From NCBI RefSeq assembly GCF_019695415.1, contig NZ_JAIFKJ010000191.1, positions 1 through 9,316 on the forward strand: 9,316 bases of DNA, written 5' to 3'. The stretch comes from Thiohalocapsa sp. GTDB lineage: Bacteria > Pseudomonadota > Gammaproteobacteria > Chromatiales > Chromatiaceae. The translations under genes and the position numbers were made by a program. The notes beneath the pieces were generated by a model. That model was not told the origin of the DNA. It saw only the letters and a list, made by a program, of their open reading frames with translations, and did no database searches. This document shows positions 7,334-9,316 of the stretch, piece by piece; position 1 is the stretch's first letter; the number at the start of each line of letters is the position of its first letter.

Positions 7334-8092
7334 TTGACTCAACGCAAAGTTATCTCCTTCGAGACCATCCGGGTCGCCTGCAAGAACTGCACACTGTCCC
7401 AGCTGTGCCTACCCATGGGCATGTCGCCGGAGGATGTGGACCGGCTGGACAGCATCGTCAAGCGCTCGCGGCCGCTGCACCGGGGGGACCACCTCTTCCG
7501 CAGCGGTGAGCGCTTCCGCTCCCTCTATGTCGTCAAGACGGGCTCGGTGAAGACCTACACACCGAGCGAGGAAGGCGGCGAGCAGGTACTCGGTTTCCAC
7601 CTGCCCGGCGAGATCATCGGCCTGGATGCCATCGACCAGGATACCCACGCCTGCTCGGCCAAGGTGCTTGAAACCTCGGCCATCTGCGAGGTCCCTTTCC
7701 AGCGCTTCGAGGAGTTGGCGGCGTCCATTCCGAGCCTCCAGCACTCCATGTACCGCCTGCTGAGCAAGGAGATCGGCCATGACGCCGAGATGTTGCTGCT
7801 TCTCGGCAAGAAGAATGCCGAGGAGCGTCTCGCGGCCTTCCTGGTAAGCATGTCGCAGCGCCTCAGCAAGCGGGGGCTCTCTCCCACAGACTTTTACCTC
7901 AGCATGTCGCGGCACGAGATCGGCAATTACCTCGGGCTCGCGGTGGAGACGGTGAGTCGACTCTTCACCCGCTTCCAGGACGAGGGACTTGTGAAGGTGG
8001 ACCGCAAGCACGTGGAGATACTCGACCTGCCCACCATTGAGCACCTCGCCGGCGCAGCGCAGGCCGCAACCAGCCGCAAGCACTCCAACTGA
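7334..8092 (+). CDS. fnr: FNR/Anr-type oxygen-sensing transcriptional regulator (Crp/Fnr family)
   Basis: The protein should sense oxygen through a labile [4Fe-4S] cluster and control anaerobic gene expression as a DNA-binding dimer. All four cluster ligands are present: Cys16, Cys19 and Cys25 in the N-terminal C-x2-C-x5-C motif, and Cys118 in SAICEVPF, matching E. coli FNR Cys122. The cyclic-nucleotide-type beta-barrel spans about 40-120, followed by the dimer helix with Asp150 (E. coli Asp154 equivalent) and LLLLGKKNAEERLAAF (155-169). The helix-turn-helix has the recognition helix VETVSRLF (205-211), keeping the Glu, Ser and Arg that read TTGAT half-sites. Length 252 is normal. The start is the TTG at 7334: an in-frame TGA lies at 7304-7306, no ATG or GTG occurs between, and the next Met (28) would remove three cluster cysteines. 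Its Shine-Dalgarno is weak (AGGT at 7322-7325). An extra Cys at 107 is not a known ligand. Confidence 0.96.
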   Translation: MTQRKVISFETIRVACKNCTLSQLCLPMGMSPEDVDRLDSIVKRSRPLHRGDHLFRSGERFRSLYVVKTGSVKTYTPSEEGGEQVLGFHLPGEIIGLDAIDQDTHACSAKVLETSAICEVPFQRFEELAASIPSLQHSMYRLLSKEIGHDAEMLLLLGKKNAEERLAAFLVSMSQRLSKRGLSPTDFYLSMSRHEIGNYLGLAVETVSRLFTRFQDEGLVKVDRKHVEILDLPTIEHLAGAAQAATSRKHSN

Positions 8093-8195
8093 GCCCCGGC
8101 CCATCGTCTTGCGTGCCGCGCCGGGCGGGCGCTGCCTCCGGCCGTCGCAGGCGCCCGCCGATGAGGTGGGCGCGGCACCGGGGCGCTTCGCTCAG
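8089..8195. repeat. Nested imperfect inverted repeat filling the fnr/dnaQ convergent gap
   Basis: Four paired blocks nest symmetrically: CTGAG (8089-8093) with CTCAG (8191-8195); GCCCCG (8093-8098) with CGGGGC (8179-8184); GTGCCGCGCC (8113-8122) with GGCGCGGCAC (8169-8178), 10 perfect bp; and GGCGGGCGC (8124-8132) with GCGCCCGCC (8151-8159), 9 perfect bp extended by TGC/GCA past one bulged G. The outermost block includes the fnr stop codon. There is no T-run on either side, so it could act as a bidirectional transcript end or block, or be a palindromic mobile-like unit. Confidence 0.7.
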
Positions 8196-8284
8196 CATTT
8201 CACGCGACGACCCAACGAGTAACTGCGGCGAGCCTCAGTAACGATCGCATATTCGCCCAGCTTGCCGCTGCCCAGAGCGCCGAC

Positions 8285-9022
8285 TCAGCTCCCGGCCGCA
8301 TCGGCATCCGCCGTGTCTTCGGCAAGCCACACACAGGCCCCACTAGCCTTGTGGATAGCGGCGAGCCGCGACTCGTGAGCGGCACACTCCTCGGCAGTGG
8401 CGCGAACGACCCGAAGCTTGCCGCGGGGTATAGACAAATGCCGGACCTCTTCCCGCCGCAAGCCCGTCTCGACGGACTCTTCCCCGCCCAGGTGTAGGCT
8501 CACCTGGCCACCGGTCATGGCAAGGTAGACGTCGGCTAGGATCTGCGCGTCGAGCAGGGCGCCGTGGAGCTCGCGACGGGTGTTATCGACGCCGTAACGC
8601 TTACACAGCGCATCCAGGCTGTTGCGCTGGCCTGGGTGAAGGCTGCGGGCGAGCACAAGGCTGTCAGTCACCGCGCAGAGCTCATCGATGGCGGGCCCGT
8701 CCTCGCGCCAGCCCTTCAGCTCATGGTTCAGGAAGCCGACATCGAAGGGGGCGTTGTGGATCACGAGCTCAGCGCCGCGACAGTAGTCGATAAACGCCTC
8801 GACGATGTCGCCGAATCGCGGCTTGTCGGCGAGGAACTCGTTGGTGATGCCGTGCACCGCCGCAGCCCCGGCATCCACCTCCCGATCCGGCTGAAGATAA
8901 ATGTGGAAGTTGTTGCCGGTGGCACGGCGCTCCACGAGCTCCACGCAGCCGATCTCGATGATGCGGTGGCCTTCTTCCGGCTCCAGGCCGGTGGTTTCGG
9001 TATCCAGAACGATTTGGCGCAT
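8285..9022 (-). CDS. dnaQ: DNA polymerase III epsilon subunit (3'-5' proofreading exonuclease)
   Basis: DnaQ is the proofreading exonuclease of the replicative polymerase core. The 245-residue product has the DEDDh active site: Asp7 and Glu9 in the ExoI motif LDTETTGLEPEEGHRIIEIG, Asp94 in ExoII (HNAPFDVGFLNHEL), and His153 and Asp158 in ExoIII (HGALLDAQILADVYL). After the exonuclease domain comes GGQVSLHL (171-178), whose QVSLHL fits a beta-clamp-binding motif, then a charged linker and a C-terminal region (KLRVVRATAEECAAHESRLAAIHKASGACVWLAE, 202-235) like the segment that binds the polymerase alpha subunit. The ATG at 9022-9020 gives the family N-terminus, but no Shine-Dalgarno precedes it; the longer frame to 9136 would translate the heptamer array and is rejected. 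dnaQ stands alone here and converges on fnr; no rnhA is visible in the bases shown. Confidence 0.96.
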   Translation of the reverse strand: MRQIVLDTETTGLEPEEGHRIIEIGCVELVERRATGNNFHIYLQPDREVDAGAAAVHGITNEFLADKPRFGDIVEAFIDYCRGAELVIHNAPFDVGFLNHELKGWREDGPAIDELCAVTDSLVLARSLHPGQRNSLDALCKRYGVDNTRRELHGALLDAQILADVYLAMTGGQVSLHLGGEESVETGLRREEVRHLSIPRGKLRVVRATAEECAAHESRLAAIHKASGACVWLAEDTADADAAGS

Positions 9023-9036
9023 GACGATTCGTGTTT

Positions 9037-9049
9037 TTGCCTTCGGCAA
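9037..9049. repeat. Small hairpin in the dnaQ leader
   Basis: ttgcc-ttc-ggcaa is a perfect 5-bp stem with a 3-base loop. On the minus strand it is followed by AAAACACG and ends 14 bases before the dnaQ ATG, exactly where a ribosome binding site would otherwise be expected. Confidence 0.5.
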
Positions 9050-9081
9050 CAAGCTCGTACCTCTGTGGGCAACAGACAACC

Positions 9082-9112
9082 AGGGACGAGGGACGAGGGA
9101 CGAGGGACGAGG
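9082..9112 (+). repeat. Heptanucleotide tandem array (AGGGACG)4
   Basis: Four perfect 7-bp copies of agggacg followed by agg. The plus strand has four GGG runs with 4-base spacers (9083-9106), fitting the G-quadruplex rule. It lies in the 258-base non-coding stretch 9023-9280 upstream of dnaQ. Confidence 0.95.
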
Positions 9113-9182
9113 CAAGTTTAAGATACTAGCGTGCATCCGACGCTCAGGGCTCCGTCGTCTGCTTGGCAGGGCCGCGGTCCCC

Positions 9183-9194
9183 AGCAGGCCTGCT
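9183..9194. repeat. Perfect 12-bp palindrome between the two heptamer arrays
   Basis: agcaggcctgct is self-complementary over all 12 bases. It directly precedes the second array and could be a protein-binding site or part of the same repeat element; nothing decides between these. Confidence 0.6.
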
Positions 9195-9195
9195 C

Positions 9196-9237
9196 TTAGC
9201 CCTCAGCCCTCAGCCCTCAGCCCTCAGCCCTTGACCC
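9196..9237 (-). repeat. Heptanucleotide tandem array (GGGCTGA)4 with variant end units
   Basis: Read on the plus strand the units are TTAGCCC, four TCAGCCC and TTGACCC; on the minus strand GGGTCAA, four GGGCTGA and GGGCTAA. Six GGG runs with 4-base spacers make this a strong G-quadruplex motif on the minus strand. Its unit shares the form GGG-NN-RA with the array at 9082-9112, in inverted orientation. Confidence 0.93.
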
Positions 9238-9280
9238 TTGTTGCCGCAGCTTCTTCAAACTATCCCGCCGAAAAAGCACC

Positions 9281-9316
9281 CTAACGCCAGCCAATCAGAA
9301 TCACCATGCCCGAGAG
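9281..9316 (-). CDS. Possible 3' end of a minus-strand gene
   Basis: The frame ending in TAG at 9283-9281 reads LSGMVILIGWR back to the window edge, a hydrophobic C-terminus that could belong to a membrane protein. Only 11 codons are visible, so this may be chance. A plus-strand ATG at 9306 (Met-Pro-Glu) is an equally unproven alternative start of a divergent gene. Confidence 0.25.
   Translation of the reverse strand, partial: LSGMVILIGWR

Noticed and set aside
4585..8160. Shared 10-mer ccgggcgggc in the hairpins at 4585 and 8121 as a dispersed repeat
   Set aside because: Identity stops after ten GC-only bases, which is easily chance in this composition.
9023..9136. N-terminal extension of dnaQ to the ATG at 9136
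   Set aside because: It would translate the heptamer array into Ser-Leu-Val-Pro-Arg repeats absent from the family; the family N-terminus begins at 9022.

Overview
This 9.3 kb window is a high-GC chromosomal segment from a gammaproteobacterium. The gene order pyrG-eno-ftsB-ispD-ispF-truD is the familiar gammaproteobacterial housekeeping cluster. Next to it lies a gene for a secreted Gly/Tyr-rich protein of the sulfur globule family. That family is known from purple sulfur bacteria and other sulfur-oxidising Chromatiales, so a sulfur oxidiser (Chromatiaceae or Ectothiorhodospiraceae) is the best inference; the genus cannot be fixed from this sequence.

Layout. Positions 1-179 hold the start of a small unrecognised minus-strand gene that runs off the left edge. 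After a 318-base gap come six minus-strand genes, listed in transcription order from right to left: pyrG (CTP synthase), eno (enolase), ftsB (divisome), ispD and ispF (non-mevalonate isoprenoid pathway) and truD (tRNA pseudouridine synthase). ispD/ispF and ispF/truD overlap by 7 and 4 bases, which suggests translational coupling. kdsA, often found between pyrG and eno, is absent. From 6305 to 6600 a divergent intergenic region carries a near-consensus sigma70 promoter for the sulfur globule gene (6601-7008, plus strand), which ends in a clear intrinsic terminator. Next on the plus strand is an FNR-type oxygen sensor (7334-8092) with all four iron-sulfur ligands. A near-perfect FNR box overlaps the -35 of its likely promoter, which suggests autoregulation. 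dnaQ (polymerase III proofreading subunit, 8285-9022, minus strand) converges on fnr. The gap between them is almost filled by a nested inverted repeat. Upstream of dnaQ are two heptanucleotide tandem arrays of related unit (GGG-NN-RA) on opposite strands, both fitting G-quadruplex rules.

Working together: the left two thirds is core metabolism, cell envelope and division, and tRNA modification. The right third pairs a sulfur-storage structural protein with a redox regulator, though no FNR box was seen in front of the sulfur globule gene. No CRISPR array, transposase, tRNA, rRNA, phage gene or defence system was found. The least ordinary signals are non-coding: the paired heptamer arrays, the nested inverted repeat and the FNR box.
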